From Desulfomicrobium sp. UBA5193 (GTDB lineage Bacteria; Desulfobacterota; Desulfovibrionia; Desulfovibrionales; Desulfomicrobiaceae), in NCBI GenBank assembly GCA_002412965.1, contig DHWB01000004.1, forward strand, positions 186,001-250,000: a DNA stretch of 64,000 nucleotides, written 5' to 3'. A program made the position numbers and the translations under genes. The stretch's first letter is position 1. Each line of letters begins with the position of its first letter. A model generated the notes under the pieces. The model did not search any database. It was not told where the DNA came from and was given only the letters and a program-made list of their open reading frames with translations. Positions 17,390 through 25,238 of this stretch are shown in pieces.

Positions 17390-18643
17390 TTATTTTCCGA
17401 AAAGATCGACCACCCTGGAAGGCGTCGCAAGCTCATTACCAAGGGCGTCCATGGCCTTGCGCTTGGTCTTGTCGTCGTCGTGGGCATATCTCAAAGCCAT
17501 GACCGGGCTAGACCATCCACACAAGGCTTGTAGGTCAGGCAGGGAAGTCCCAGCCTTGGCAAGTCTGGTCGCTGCGCTATGTCTCAGCGAATGAAAAACA
17601 GCTCTGTCCCGTTTGCCCCGACCTATATTCAAGCCCAAGGCTTCAACCACGTCCCTGAAGGGCTGTGGCGGCTGCGTGTAGGCTTTCTCTGCACTGTTCA
17701 GAAACACCGGCCCGGTAAGGCGGCCTTGACCGCGTAGATCGATCAGAAAGGCAATCAGCGGCGGCGGTAGTGGGATGGCCCGGTCTTTACCATTTTTCGT
17801 CGCTCTGAAAGTCGCTTCGCCCACGGCAAGATCAAGGTCCCGCCATTCCAGACCGGCGGCTTCGCCAAACCTGCATCCGGTCATGGCGCAAAAAAGCGTA
17901 ATCGCATGGGCGGCGGGATCGCGTTCGGCCAGGATGGACAGGATCTCTTGAAGTTCTGCGGTAGAAAGGGTTCGGGTCCGGCGATTGCCACCCCTGCCGA
18001 TAGTCGCGCCAACGTCACGGGCGGCGGGCGGGGGGGTAGATACCAACTTGCGAGAATAAGCGAAGGCCAGCACCTGCCGAAGGACAAGCGCTGCGTATTG
18101 GCGGGTCCTGCCGGAAAGGTTCGCGTCAACCATGACCCCCATGAGTCGGTCCCAGTGATCAACGTCAATGTCCTTGATCAGTACGCCACCGAGGACAGGC
18201 TGCAACCAGTTCGCATAGATGCTCTCATCATTCGCCCATGACTTGTCCTTTTTCTTGTCACCTTTGATCAACTTGGAACTGGTCAGATAGACCGGCCAGT
18301 AGTCGGCAAGGGTTACATTGCGTTCGGCTTCAAGCTGCTGCTGGCGTTCGGCTTCAACCTTGGCTTTGGCGGCTTGGGTCCGTTTTTCTCCCATGGTATC
18401 GGGGCCTTGCCCATCCCTGTGGCCGTCCTTTAACTTGGCCCGCTCTGCAATGGCCCGCTCAAGATTCCAGCCTTCGGAAGCCCAACCAAGGGGTTCTTCC
18501 TTTTGGGAGCTTTTCTTTTCACCATCGACTACCTTAACGATTCGATAGCGGATGAAGTATTGTCGATCAGGCCCGACACCATGCTTTCGGGTTTCGTGTT
18601 CCCTTGTCCTGATCCCCCGCGCAACTGTTTTTGACCCTGCCAT
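17390..18643 (-). CDS. int: Tyrosine-family site-specific integrase
   Basis: This 417-aa integrase has an N-terminal arm-binding region, a SAM-like core-binding domain (about 110-200) and a catalytic domain. The catalytic residues are Arg258 (GCRFGEA), Lys283 (TKNGK), His351 and Arg354 (HSLRH), Trp377 in place of the second His, and Tyr386 (RYAH). This set is complete for activity. The gene ends about 150 bp from the tRNA-Thr 3' fragment at 18798, the expected position for an integrase that recombines at that tRNA. It marks the right end of the island. Confidence 0.92.
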   Translation of the reverse strand: MAGSKTVARGIRTREHETRKHGVGPDRQYFIRYRIVKVVDGEKKSSQKEEPLGWASEGWNLERAIAERAKLKDGHRDGQGPDTMGEKRTQAAKAKVEAERQQQLEAERNVTLADYWPVYLTSSKLIKGDKKKDKSWANDESIYANWLQPVLGGVLIKDIDVDHWDRLMGVMVDANLSGRTRQYAALVLRQVLAFAYSRKLVSTPPPAARDVGATIGRGGNRRTRTLSTAELQEILSILAERDPAAHAITLFCAMTGCRFGEAAGLEWRDLDLAVGEATFRATKNGKDRAIPLPPPLIAFLIDLRGQGRLTGPVFLNSAEKAYTQPPQPFRDVVEALGLNIGRGKRDRAVFHSLRHSAATRLAKAGTSLPDLQALCGWSSPVMALRYAHDDDKTKRKAMDALGNELATPSRVVDLFGK

Positions 18644-18797
18644 GCTGCCCCCTTGATTTTGCCCCTCACCAGCCCCACTTTTTAGCGTGAAAGTGGGGCA
18701 AACTTTGTGATAGTTTATGACGGCTTTATATACTTAACATACTGACAAGTCGAGTTTTTTGTGATAATTTGTGAAAGCGCGTGAAAGCCTATTTTCC

Positions 18798-18844
18798 GAT
18801 TCGTAATCAGTAGGTCGAGAGTTCAATTCTCTTTCCTGGCTCCA
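18798..18844 (+). repeat. Attachment site: 3' fragment of tRNA-Thr(CGT)
   Basis: The sequence from the anticodon loop (TTCGTAA, anticodon CGT) onwards reads as a tRNA 3' half. It has the 3' anticodon stem (TCAGT), variable loop, T arm (GAGAG-TTCAATT-CTCTT), acceptor strand TCCTGGC, discriminator T and encoded CCA. The 5' side does not continue as a tRNA: the upstream bases TTTTCC do not pair as the 5' anticodon stem. It is therefore the attachment-site duplicate left by integration. The plus orientation predicts the intact tRNA-Thr gene on the left flank of the island, outside the window, starting with an acceptor close to GCCAGGA. Confidence 0.85.
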
Positions 18845-18854
18845 GTAAAAATCA

Positions 18855-18886
18855 AGGGATTGCATGAAAGTGCTGTCCCTTTTTTT
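18855..18886 (+). terminator. Terminator following the tRNA fragment
   Basis: AGGGATTGCA pairs with TGCTGTCCCT (one G-T pair and one mismatch) around a 6-nt loop, followed by seven T. This is probably the original tRNA-Thr terminator, now displaced with the attachment site. Confidence 0.7.
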
Positions 18887-19188
18887 ATGTTTTCAAAGGA
18901 ATGCTCAACCATTTGGGCGGGAATGTTGGTTGGCCCTCCGTTAATTTCAACCAGGCATGAGGTCGAGAGGTTCAAGACTGCCTAGGTCGTGCGGGCGTTG
19001 AGAGAGCTTCATCTCCGGTTCCTCTACGTGCGCTCTTCCTTCAAGCCGTAAGTGCCGGATTTCAAAAAGGCTCACGGCAGATCGTTTTTGTCGCGACCAG
19101 GCGACGCTGATGGCCCCTTTGGGATTATGGCCTTGGGCTCGATCCCATTGGGGCACCCCTCCCGCTCCCGGATTCTTCTTTTTCCCGC
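18887..19188. other. Intergenic region, no convincing gene
   Basis: The only open frame is 69 codons on the minus strand (18947-19156). It has no ribosome site and unusual composition. The region may contain decayed mobile-element sequence between the attachment site and aqpZ. Confidence 0.4.
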
Positions 19189-19878
19189 TTAGTTTTTTTC
19201 ACTGCCGATAAATCGGTAGATTATGGCGCCGAGGATTGCGCCGATGATCGGCGCCATCCAGAAAAGCCAAAGCTGTGAGATTGCCCAGTCACCGACAAAC
19301 ACGGCAACTCCGGTGCTGCGCGCAGGGTTCACGGAGGTGTTTGTCACGGGGATGCTTATCAAATGAATGAGCGTCAGGCACAAGCCGATCGCAATCGGCG
19401 CGAAGCCTTTTGGGGCTCGCGCGTCTGTGGCGCCAAGAATGACGAGGAGAAACATCATGGTCATGACCACTTCGGTTACAAGGGCGGACAGCAAACTGTA
19501 CCCGCCAGGGGAATGAACGCCGTATCCGTTTGAGGCGAAGCCTGCGGAGAGGTTAAAGCCTGCCGTGCCGCTGGCAATGAGATACAGCACTCCACCTGCG
19601 GCAACGCCGCCCAGGACTTGCGCGACAATGTAAGGCGGAAGCTCCTTTGCGGGGAAACGCCCTCCTGCCCAAAGCCCGACAGACACCGCCGGGTTGAGGT
19701 GACAGCCGGAGATGTGTCCGATGGCAAAGGCCATGGTGAGCACTGTCAGGCCGAATGCCAGCGATACGCCAAGCAGTCCGATGCCGACATCTGGAAACGC
19801 GGCGGCCAAAACGGCGCTGCCGCACCCGCCAAGCACCAGCCAAAACGTCCCGATGAATTCCGCGCCATACTTCTGCAT
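19189..19878 (-). CDS. aqpZ: Aquaporin Z, water channel
   Basis: The 229-aa product matches AqpZ length and layout: six membrane segments and two NPA half-helices (NPA at 62-64 and 184-186). The selectivity-filter residues match a water-selective channel (Phe42, His172, Thr181, Arg187). The ATG at 19878 has a GGAGG ribosome site; a longer frame to 19989 adds non-membrane sequence and is rejected. It acts in the inner membrane in rapid water exchange. It stands alone between two copies of the tRNA-Thr 3' end, so it may have arrived on, or been enclosed by, an older insertion. Confidence 0.93.
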   Translation of the reverse strand: MQKYGAEFIGTFWLVLGGCGSAVLAAAFPDVGIGLLGVSLAFGLTVLTMAFAIGHISGCHLNPAVSVGLWAGGRFPAKELPPYIVAQVLGGVAAGGVLYLIASGTAGFNLSAGFASNGYGVHSPGGYSLLSALVTEVVMTMMFLLVILGATDARAPKGFAPIAIGLCLTLIHLISIPVTNTSVNPARSTGVAVFVGDWAISQLWLFWMAPIIGAILGAIIYRFIGSEKN

Positions 19879-19991
19879 ACAATCCTCCGTCGGTTTGATG
19901 ATTCTGGGCAACCTCAATCTCAAAGCACGGCAAGCGCCTTGAGTTGTCGTCCGTGGAGTCGCCTCGCAGCCAATGGGATCCTTTCCCAAAA

Positions 19992-20018
19992 TTTCTCCCG
20001 CTCAATTATCGGGAGAAA
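19992..20018. repeat. Inverted repeat upstream of aqpZ
   Basis: TTTCTCCCG and CGGGAGAAA form a perfect 9-bp inverted repeat around 9 nt. It lies 114 bp upstream of the aqpZ start. It could be an operator or a decayed terminator; there is no clear T tract on either side. Confidence 0.5.
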
Positions 20019-20559
20019 TAAAGGAGATCTATTTTTATCGAGCCCCATACCACCTAACCGACGCGCTATCCAGAAATCATTGCTCCATTTTGTCTCGCTT
20101 TTTGTTCCTGTGAACGGATTTCATCAGAGGCGCGGTGGAAGTGAAAAGTTTTCGCGGATGATTGCTTAAGACCTCCAGGGTGCGCGAGACGGATGCCGGT
20201 TCGCGGAGCGCGAGGGCGGAGGCTTTGAGATGAATTTTGCAGTGCCTTCATAAAAATTGCGGAAATTATTCTCGGCTGGGCAGTAAAATAAACAGGCCAA
20301 TTCGTGTGGAATTGAGCGCCTGACGCATTCGAAGGCTCTCGCAATATGATTGTGATCTTGGCGGCTACGCGAAACGTTCTCTGTATCGATACATCTTGCG
20401 GACGCTGGCGGGCTCTTTTTGGACGGCTTCGGTTCGATTCTTGCTTTACTCAAAATGCGTATTAATATTCCATAATGCCAAATTTTTGGGAAATAGGTCG
20501 TGTTTTTGGATGATATATTTCGCTTAAATGGTATGTCTGTTGAAAATGAGGGAAATACA
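20019..20559. other. Intergenic region between divergent aqpZ and secreted-protein gene
   Basis: No frame here has both coding-like composition and a ribosome site. The minus-strand frame 20166-20699 overlaps the real secreted-protein gene and reads as low-quality sequence. Promoters for the divergent genes are expected here, but I cannot assign them with confidence. Confidence 0.4.
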
Positions 20560-21354
20560 ATGAAAAAACTGTTCATAACAATCATATTTTTATCATCGAT
20601 CATGCTCTCGACCGCTTCTCGCGCCGAGTTCAATGTGAGTGTCGGCATTGCCTTGCCGCCAGTCGTTGTATTCGCGGGAACTCCCGGCCTTGTCGTCATT
20701 CCGGGAACATATGTTTACGCCATCCCGGACGTTGAACCCGATATCTTTTTCCATGTCGGATGGTGGTGGCGTTTATGGGATGGACGCTGGTATCGGTCCC
20801 ATTACTATGATCGGGGCTGGGCATATTTTAGAGGCGTGCCGCGATTTTATTATGACATAGATCCTGGTTGGAGAGACTATTACAGGCATCGCAATTGGTA
20901 TGGGCACCGATGGGATTATGAACGGATACCTGCTCACCATGTTCAACAAAACTGGAGCAAATGGCAGAACAACAGATATTGGGATAAGCAGAAAAACTGG
21001 GGCGTGCACAATTATCAGCCCCGACCCTATCAGCAAGGCTCCGAGATGAGACCTCAAAAGCAGGATCAAGATCGTCAGCGGCAGGATTATCAGCGTTCGC
21101 AGCCGAGAATGGAGCAGCAACCGCGATATCAGGAACCAAGGTCCATAGGGCGGTATGAAAAAAAGGGGGCCCCGGATCAAAGACCGCAGTATTATCAGCA
21201 GCAAGGGCGCGACTATCAGCGGCCCCAGGATTTATCTCCCAAAAGAAGCCATGAAGTTCAGCAACTTCGAAAAGAGAAACAGTATCAGGAGCGGAATGAT
21301 CAGCGAGGGCAACAGCGGCCCCAGGGAAAGCCACAAAATAATAATTTCCAGTGA
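20560..21354 (+). CDS. Secreted Tyr/Trp-rich, Gln/Arg-rich protein
   Basis: The 264-aa product starts with a signal peptide (MKKLFITIIFLSSIMLSTA, cleavage near SRA-EF). An aromatic-rich middle follows (HVGWWWRLWDGRWYRS, WYGHRW), and the last 120 residues are a Gln/Arg/Tyr low-complexity tail with DYQRSQ- and DYQRPQ-like units. GAGGG precedes the ATG at 20560. Proteins with this WGxW-rich periplasmic layout occur in environmental Deltaproteobacteria, and their function is unknown to me. The disordered basic tail could bind polyanions or minerals. It lies between the two tRNA-Thr 3'-end copies. Confidence 0.75.
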   Translation: MKKLFITIIFLSSIMLSTASRAEFNVSVGIALPPVVVFAGTPGLVVIPGTYVYAIPDVEPDIFFHVGWWWRLWDGRWYRSHYYDRGWAYFRGVPRFYYDIDPGWRDYYRHRNWYGHRWDYERIPAHHVQQNWSKWQNNRYWDKQKNWGVHNYQPRPYQQGSEMRPQKQDQDRQRQDYQRSQPRMEQQPRYQEPRSIGRYEKKGAPDQRPQYYQQQGRDYQRPQDLSPKRSHEVQQLRKEKQYQERNDQRGQQRPQGKPQNNNFQ

Positions 21355-21455
21355 TCGCATGGAGTAATCAATGGAATAGGCTTGGCGCGGACATGATATT
21401 TTTTTTCTCGACGTGATTTGAGCGGGCTGTGCGAATTGAATTTGCGTCTGCGGGC

Positions 21456-21508
21456 CAGTAGTCCTCAATTTCAATTTTCTTGCTGGCTTAAGTAAAATCA
21501 AGGGATTG
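21456..21508 (+). repeat. Degenerate second copy of the tRNA-Thr 3' end and flank
   Basis: CAGTAG, TTCAATT, TCTT, CTGGCT, AGTAAAA and TCAAGGGATTG occur in the same order and nearly the same spacing as at 18808-18862, but the T arm and CCA are mutated. It reads as a decayed attachment site with the same downstream flank. It encloses aqpZ and the secreted-protein gene between two copies. Confidence 0.65.
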
Positions 21509-21533
21509 GGTGGTGTCATCCAATCCCTTTTTT
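21501..21533 (+). terminator. Terminator after the degenerate tRNA end
   Basis: AGGGATTGG pairs perfectly with CCAATCCCT (9 bp, 10-nt loop) and runs into six T. It is likely the ancestral tRNA-Thr terminator and now may serve the secreted-protein gene. Confidence 0.85.
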
Positions 21534-21552
21534 CTGCGATCTGGAATTTGAA

Positions 21553-22704
21553 TCAATCCGGCGTGAGGACGAGCAGCGGCTCGACCAGCGCCGACTGCGC
21601 CGCGATGCGTTGCAGGGATTGGACCATCGGACAGGAGAGCTCCGTGCCCGTTTTCAGGAGCAGTTTGCCCGAGGTGGAGAATGCGTCGTTCTGAAGGATA
21701 TAGCCGGGCAGCAAGAGGCTTGCCGAGACAAGGCGAGGCTTCGCGGACAATGTTTCGGACTGCAATCCCTTTTCCAGTGCTGCGATCATATCCAGGTCAT
21801 ATTTGCCTGGATTTGCCCTGAGTTGTCTCAGCGCGGCATCCCGCGGGAGCCCCGTGGACACGAGCCGGTCGTATTCGATGACTGTGCGCAGGAGGGTTGC
21901 GCCCAGGGCAACAATTTTGTTCCCGTTCTCGGCGGAGCCTGAAGGGGGCTCAGCGTCATCCGCCTGCCGGGCGATGATCGCCGCCACATTTTCCAGATTC
22001 GGGATTCGGCTGACAAAGTCGTAACCTGCCTGGGGGTGGAGATCGAATAGCGCTTTGTTCGAGTCTTCGACCGCACGGCCCGCATAGATATCTTCCAGGA
22101 TTTCAGGGGGAATTTGCAGGCACCCGACCTGGGAGAACGTGGCCGCCAATTCGAATTGCCATGACCCAGGCTGGTCCAGATGGGGCGACATCAGCTTGAC
22201 GTAGCGTCTGAGTCGCGCAGCCCGGCTGTAGGCCACCGGATTGGTCATGGTCAGCAGATCCATGAGCAGGCTGACCGCCCCGGACAGTGTTTTTTGCAAC
22301 GTGTCGCGCAGTTGCGTTTCCGTGCTCTTTAAGCGGAGGTGTGTGGCAACGCGGGCGCTCACAATCGGCGGAGAGATGGGCTTTGTGATGTAGTCCACAC
22401 CTCCGGCGGCGAAACCTTTGGCCTCATCCGCGATATCTGTCAGGCCGGTCACAAAAATGACTGGAATTTCCCGCAGCTTCCTGGTTTGTTTCAGGCGGCG
22501 ACATGTCTCGAAGCCGTCCATGCCCGGCATGATGGCGTCCATCAGAATCAGATCCGGCAGCGACTTGGCCGCCTCCTGCAGCGCCTGCTCACCGCTCGTA
22601 GATTCCAGGATTGTATATTCCGCTCGCAGGGTTTCCTTTAAAATTTCAATGTTTTCGACAAGATCATCCACAATTAAAATCTTGGGTCCGTTGACGGTTG
22701 TCAT
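21553..22704 (-). CDS. Response regulator with REC domain and degenerate HD-GYP-like domain
   Basis: The 383-aa protein has an N-terminal receiver with phospho-acceptor Asp56 (LILMDAIMPG), VTG and the KP pair. The C-terminal helical domain aligns by layout with HD-GYP phosphodiesterases (PPEILEDIYAG, LHPQAGYDFV). The metal-binding HD pair is replaced (FSQVGC where HDIGK is expected), and the later HHE is missing, so catalysis is unlikely. It may act as a signalling scaffold. I chose ATG 22704, right before the receiver; an upstream start at 22770 is possible. No kinase is adjacent. Confidence 0.8.
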   Translation of the reverse strand: MTTVNGPKILIVDDLVENIEILKETLRAEYTILESTSGEQALQEAAKSLPDLILMDAIMPGMDGFETCRRLKQTRKLREIPVIFVTGLTDIADEAKGFAAGGVDYITKPISPPIVSARVATHLRLKSTETQLRDTLQKTLSGAVSLLMDLLTMTNPVAYSRAARLRRYVKLMSPHLDQPGSWQFELAATFSQVGCLQIPPEILEDIYAGRAVEDSNKALFDLHPQAGYDFVSRIPNLENVAAIIARQADDAEPPSGSAENGNKIVALGATLLRTVIEYDRLVSTGLPRDAALRQLRANPGKYDLDMIAALEKGLQSETLSAKPRLVSASLLLPGYILQNDAFSTSGKLLLKTGTELSCPMVQSLQRIAAQSALVEPLLVLTPD

Positions 22705-23688
22705 CTGCGTTCCATGCTCCTTACGATCTGCCAGCGAATTTTGTTCATTTTGAGTGAGGCCATGCAGCATTCCCCGAGGTTCACGACATGGGTCAGAAAT
22801 CAGGCATGGAATCCAAAAAGATAGTAAATTTGCAGGCTGTCCACAATCATGGAGTTTGTAATTTCCCTGTTTTGTCTGGAAAAATCATGCGTAGGGCGAG
22901 GCTGGCATCGGTGAAAGAGCTTCTCCAATGTTCGTGCGTGGCTTAGAGTCTGGTCCGCATTTTGGCTTCAGTAAAATGGATGGATTGTTCGGACACGCAA
23001 CCTGCAGATTTAATACCGGCTATGAAAAGGGATGCTGATTTGCCACATTGAGTCGTTACGCCTTGCAAATATGTCTCTGCAAAAAAGTCGTCATCCCCTT
23101 GAGGAAGAGATCTGCGATTTTCCAACGATCTGAAAAAATTGGATTATCTCCTTCTCGGAATGATTTTTAAGGGAACCTCACGACTTTTTTGTAGTGATCG
23201 CTGAAAAGGCTTGCTTCGTTTATTCTATGATGGGCTGTGACTTTGGAGATATTTTTTTTGTGAATGATTTTCATATTTGCGCTGCGGATGTAGGGGATGT
23301 GTGACGAATATTCATTTTTGTAGCCATGTCTAATTTTGTTTTTGCGAAAAAATAAAAAAAATGGTGTGACCATGAGAATAGAAAGACATTTTTGTATGTA
23401 TAAATTTTCTGTTTTTCAATAAAACATAAAATTATGTATTATTATGCTTTATAATTCATTTTTTTTGATTTAAGAAGTTATTTTATGGAATAAATAAGTC
23501 ATGCATTCGATAAAGATATATTTTGATAAATTTATCACGAGCTCAGGCTGGTTGTGCGAACAGTTTAATAAATGATTTTTTTTGTTCAATTGTGAAAAAA
23601 ATAGATAATTTATTTATAAATTCTTGCGCGAGGAGTCCCCAGAGAGTAGGAAATCTCAAACAATTTTAACCGTTGGAGGGTATTTGGA
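22705..23688. other. Long intergenic region, AT-rich on the right
   Basis: Almost 1 kb without a convincing gene. The left part has chromosomal composition and holds a possible third tRNA-flank remnant near 22963. The part from about 23160 to 23620 is very AT-rich with poly-T and poly-A runs. Short minus-strand frames (60 and 68 codons) lack ribosome sites. The AT-rich part probably contains the promoter and control region of the TRAP operon. I see no clear sigma-54 site. Confidence 0.5.
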
Positions 23689-24678
23689 ATGTTGAAACTG
23701 AAGACCATTCTTGCGTTTGTGGTAGGTGCGGTTTTATTTTGCGCTGTGTCTGCCACCGCTGCTCCCATCGTGATCAAGTTCTCCCATGTTGTGGCCGAGG
23801 ACACCCCCAAGGGCATCATGGCCAACAAATTCCGCGATCTCGTGGCCGAGCGTCTGGCCGACAAGGTCGTGGTCGAAGTGTATCCCAACTCCCAGCTTTT
23901 TGGGGACGGCAAGGAACTCGAGGCGCTTCTTCTGGGCGACGTGCATCTCCTGGCTCCCGCCTTGGCAAAATTTCAGAAGTACACCCCCCTGCTGCAGATC
24001 TATGACCTGCCCTTCCTGTTCAAGGACATGGCCGCCATCGATCGTTTCCAGCAGGGCCCCAATGGTCAGGCGCTCCTTGGCTCGATGAAGGACAAGGGCA
24101 TCGTTGGTCTGGCCTATCTGCATAACGGCATGAAGCAGATCTCCGCCAACGATCCCATTCACGGACCGGCCGATGCCAAGAACAAGAAGTTCCGCATCAT
24201 GACCTCCGACGTTCTGGCCGCCCAGTTTGAAGCCGTTGGCGCCATGCCGCTCAAGAAGCCCTTTGCCGAGGTTTTCACCCTGTTGCAGACCAAGGCGATC
24301 GATGGAGCGGAAAATCCCTGGTCCAATCTCTATTCCCAAAAATTCTACGAGGTTCAGCCCTATATCACGGAAACCAACCACGGCATCCTGGATTACCTCG
24401 TGGTCAGCTCCACGGAGTTCTGGGAAAGCCTGCCCGCCGACATCCGTCCCGTTGTGGAAGCATGTCTGAAAGAATCCATCGAACTCGGCAACAAGGCTTC
24501 GGCGGACAAGGATCTGGAAGACAAGCAGAAGATCATCGACTCCAAGCGCAGCGAGATCATCACCCTGACCGAAGCCGAGCGCGCCGCCTGGGTTGAAGCC
24601 ATGAAACCCGTGTGGAAGCAGTTCGAGGATGCCGTAGGCAAGGAAAACCTCGCAGCCGCTATCGCCTCCAACAAATAG
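23689..24678 (+). CDS. dctP: TRAP transporter substrate-binding protein (DctP type)
   Basis: The 329-aa protein has a signal peptide ending near SATA-AP and the DctP fold: IKFSHVVAEDTPKG at the mature N-terminus, and KKFRIMTS, whose Arg normally binds the substrate carboxylate. ENPWSNLYSQKFYEVQ is also typical. It should capture an organic acid in the periplasm and deliver it to the DctQM membrane complex encoded downstream. A GGAGGG ribosome site lies 9 nt before the ATG. The substrate cannot be told from sequence; C4-dicarboxylates or similar acids are typical for the family. Confidence 0.9.
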   Translation: MLKLKTILAFVVGAVLFCAVSATAAPIVIKFSHVVAEDTPKGIMANKFRDLVAERLADKVVVEVYPNSQLFGDGKELEALLLGDVHLLAPALAKFQKYTPLLQIYDLPFLFKDMAAIDRFQQGPNGQALLGSMKDKGIVGLAYLHNGMKQISANDPIHGPADAKNKKFRIMTSDVLAAQFEAVGAMPLKKPFAEVFTLLQTKAIDGAENPWSNLYSQKFYEVQPYITETNHGILDYLVVSSTEFWESLPADIRPVVEACLKESIELGNKASADKDLEDKQKIIDSKRSEIITLTEAERAAWVEAMKPVWKQFEDAVGKENLAAAIASNK

Positions 24679-24689
24679 TCCTTCCTATC

Positions 24690-25238
24690 ATGAATACCTT
24701 CATCAACAAGCTGGAGGAGGGGATCATTTCCCTCCTCCTGGCTTCCATGACATTCTTGGTCTTTGTGGAAGTGGTCATGCGCTTCGGGTTCAACATCGGC
24801 CTGATGTGGTCGCAGGAGCTGACACTCCTCTTGTCCGGCTGGCTGGTCATGTTCGGCGTGTCCTACGGCATCAAGGTCGGCTCCCACATAGGGGTCGACG
24901 CCCTGGTCAAGCTGTTCCCGAGCAACGTGCGCCGCGCGGTCGGCATTTTCGCCATCTGTCTGTGTCTGGTCTATTGCGGTCTCTTTCTGATCGGCAGCTG
25001 GACGTATCTGGGCAAGCTGAAGCAGATCGGCATCCACCTGGAAGACATCCCCGTACCCAAATGGATTGCCAACAGCATCCTGTTTGGCGGGATGATCATG
25101 CTTGTCGTTCGATTGCTGGATCTTCTCTGGTCCGTGATCAAGGGCAGGGCCGAAGGCTTCAAGCTGCTGGATGAGGCCAAGGAGAGCATGTATCTGGCTC
25201 AAAAAGAGGGCACGGCCCTGGATGGAGACGACGAATGA
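24690..25238 (+). CDS. dctQ: TRAP transporter small permease (DctQ type)
   Basis: The 182-aa membrane protein has four predicted transmembrane helices. The family pattern is present in VFVEVVMRFGFNIGLMWSQE and the GWLVMFGVSYGIK region. It pairs with DctM in the inner membrane to couple sodium- or proton-driven uptake. It starts 11 bp after dctP, and its stop overlaps the dctM ATG by 4 bp, so translation is coupled. The C-terminal cytoplasmic tail is charged. Confidence 0.9.
   Translation: MNTFINKLEEGIISLLLASMTFLVFVEVVMRFGFNIGLMWSQELTLLLSGWLVMFGVSYGIKVGSHIGVDALVKLFPSNVRRAVGIFAICLCLVYCGLFLIGSWTYLGKLKQIGIHLEDIPVPKWIANSILFGGMIMLVVRLLDLLWSVIKGRAEGFKLLDEAKESMYLAQKEGTALDGDDE

Noticed and set aside
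18947..19156. 69-codon minus-strand frame between the attachment site and aqpZ
   Set aside because: No ribosome site and no recognisable motif; left as possible mobile-element debris.
20166..20699. 177-codon minus-strand frame
   Set aside because: It overlaps the signal-peptide start of the secreted-protein gene and reads as low-quality sequence.
23427..23455. TATAAT in the AT-rich region upstream of dctP
   Set aside because: No -35 element at a proper distance and the stretch is so AT-rich that such hexamers are expected by chance.
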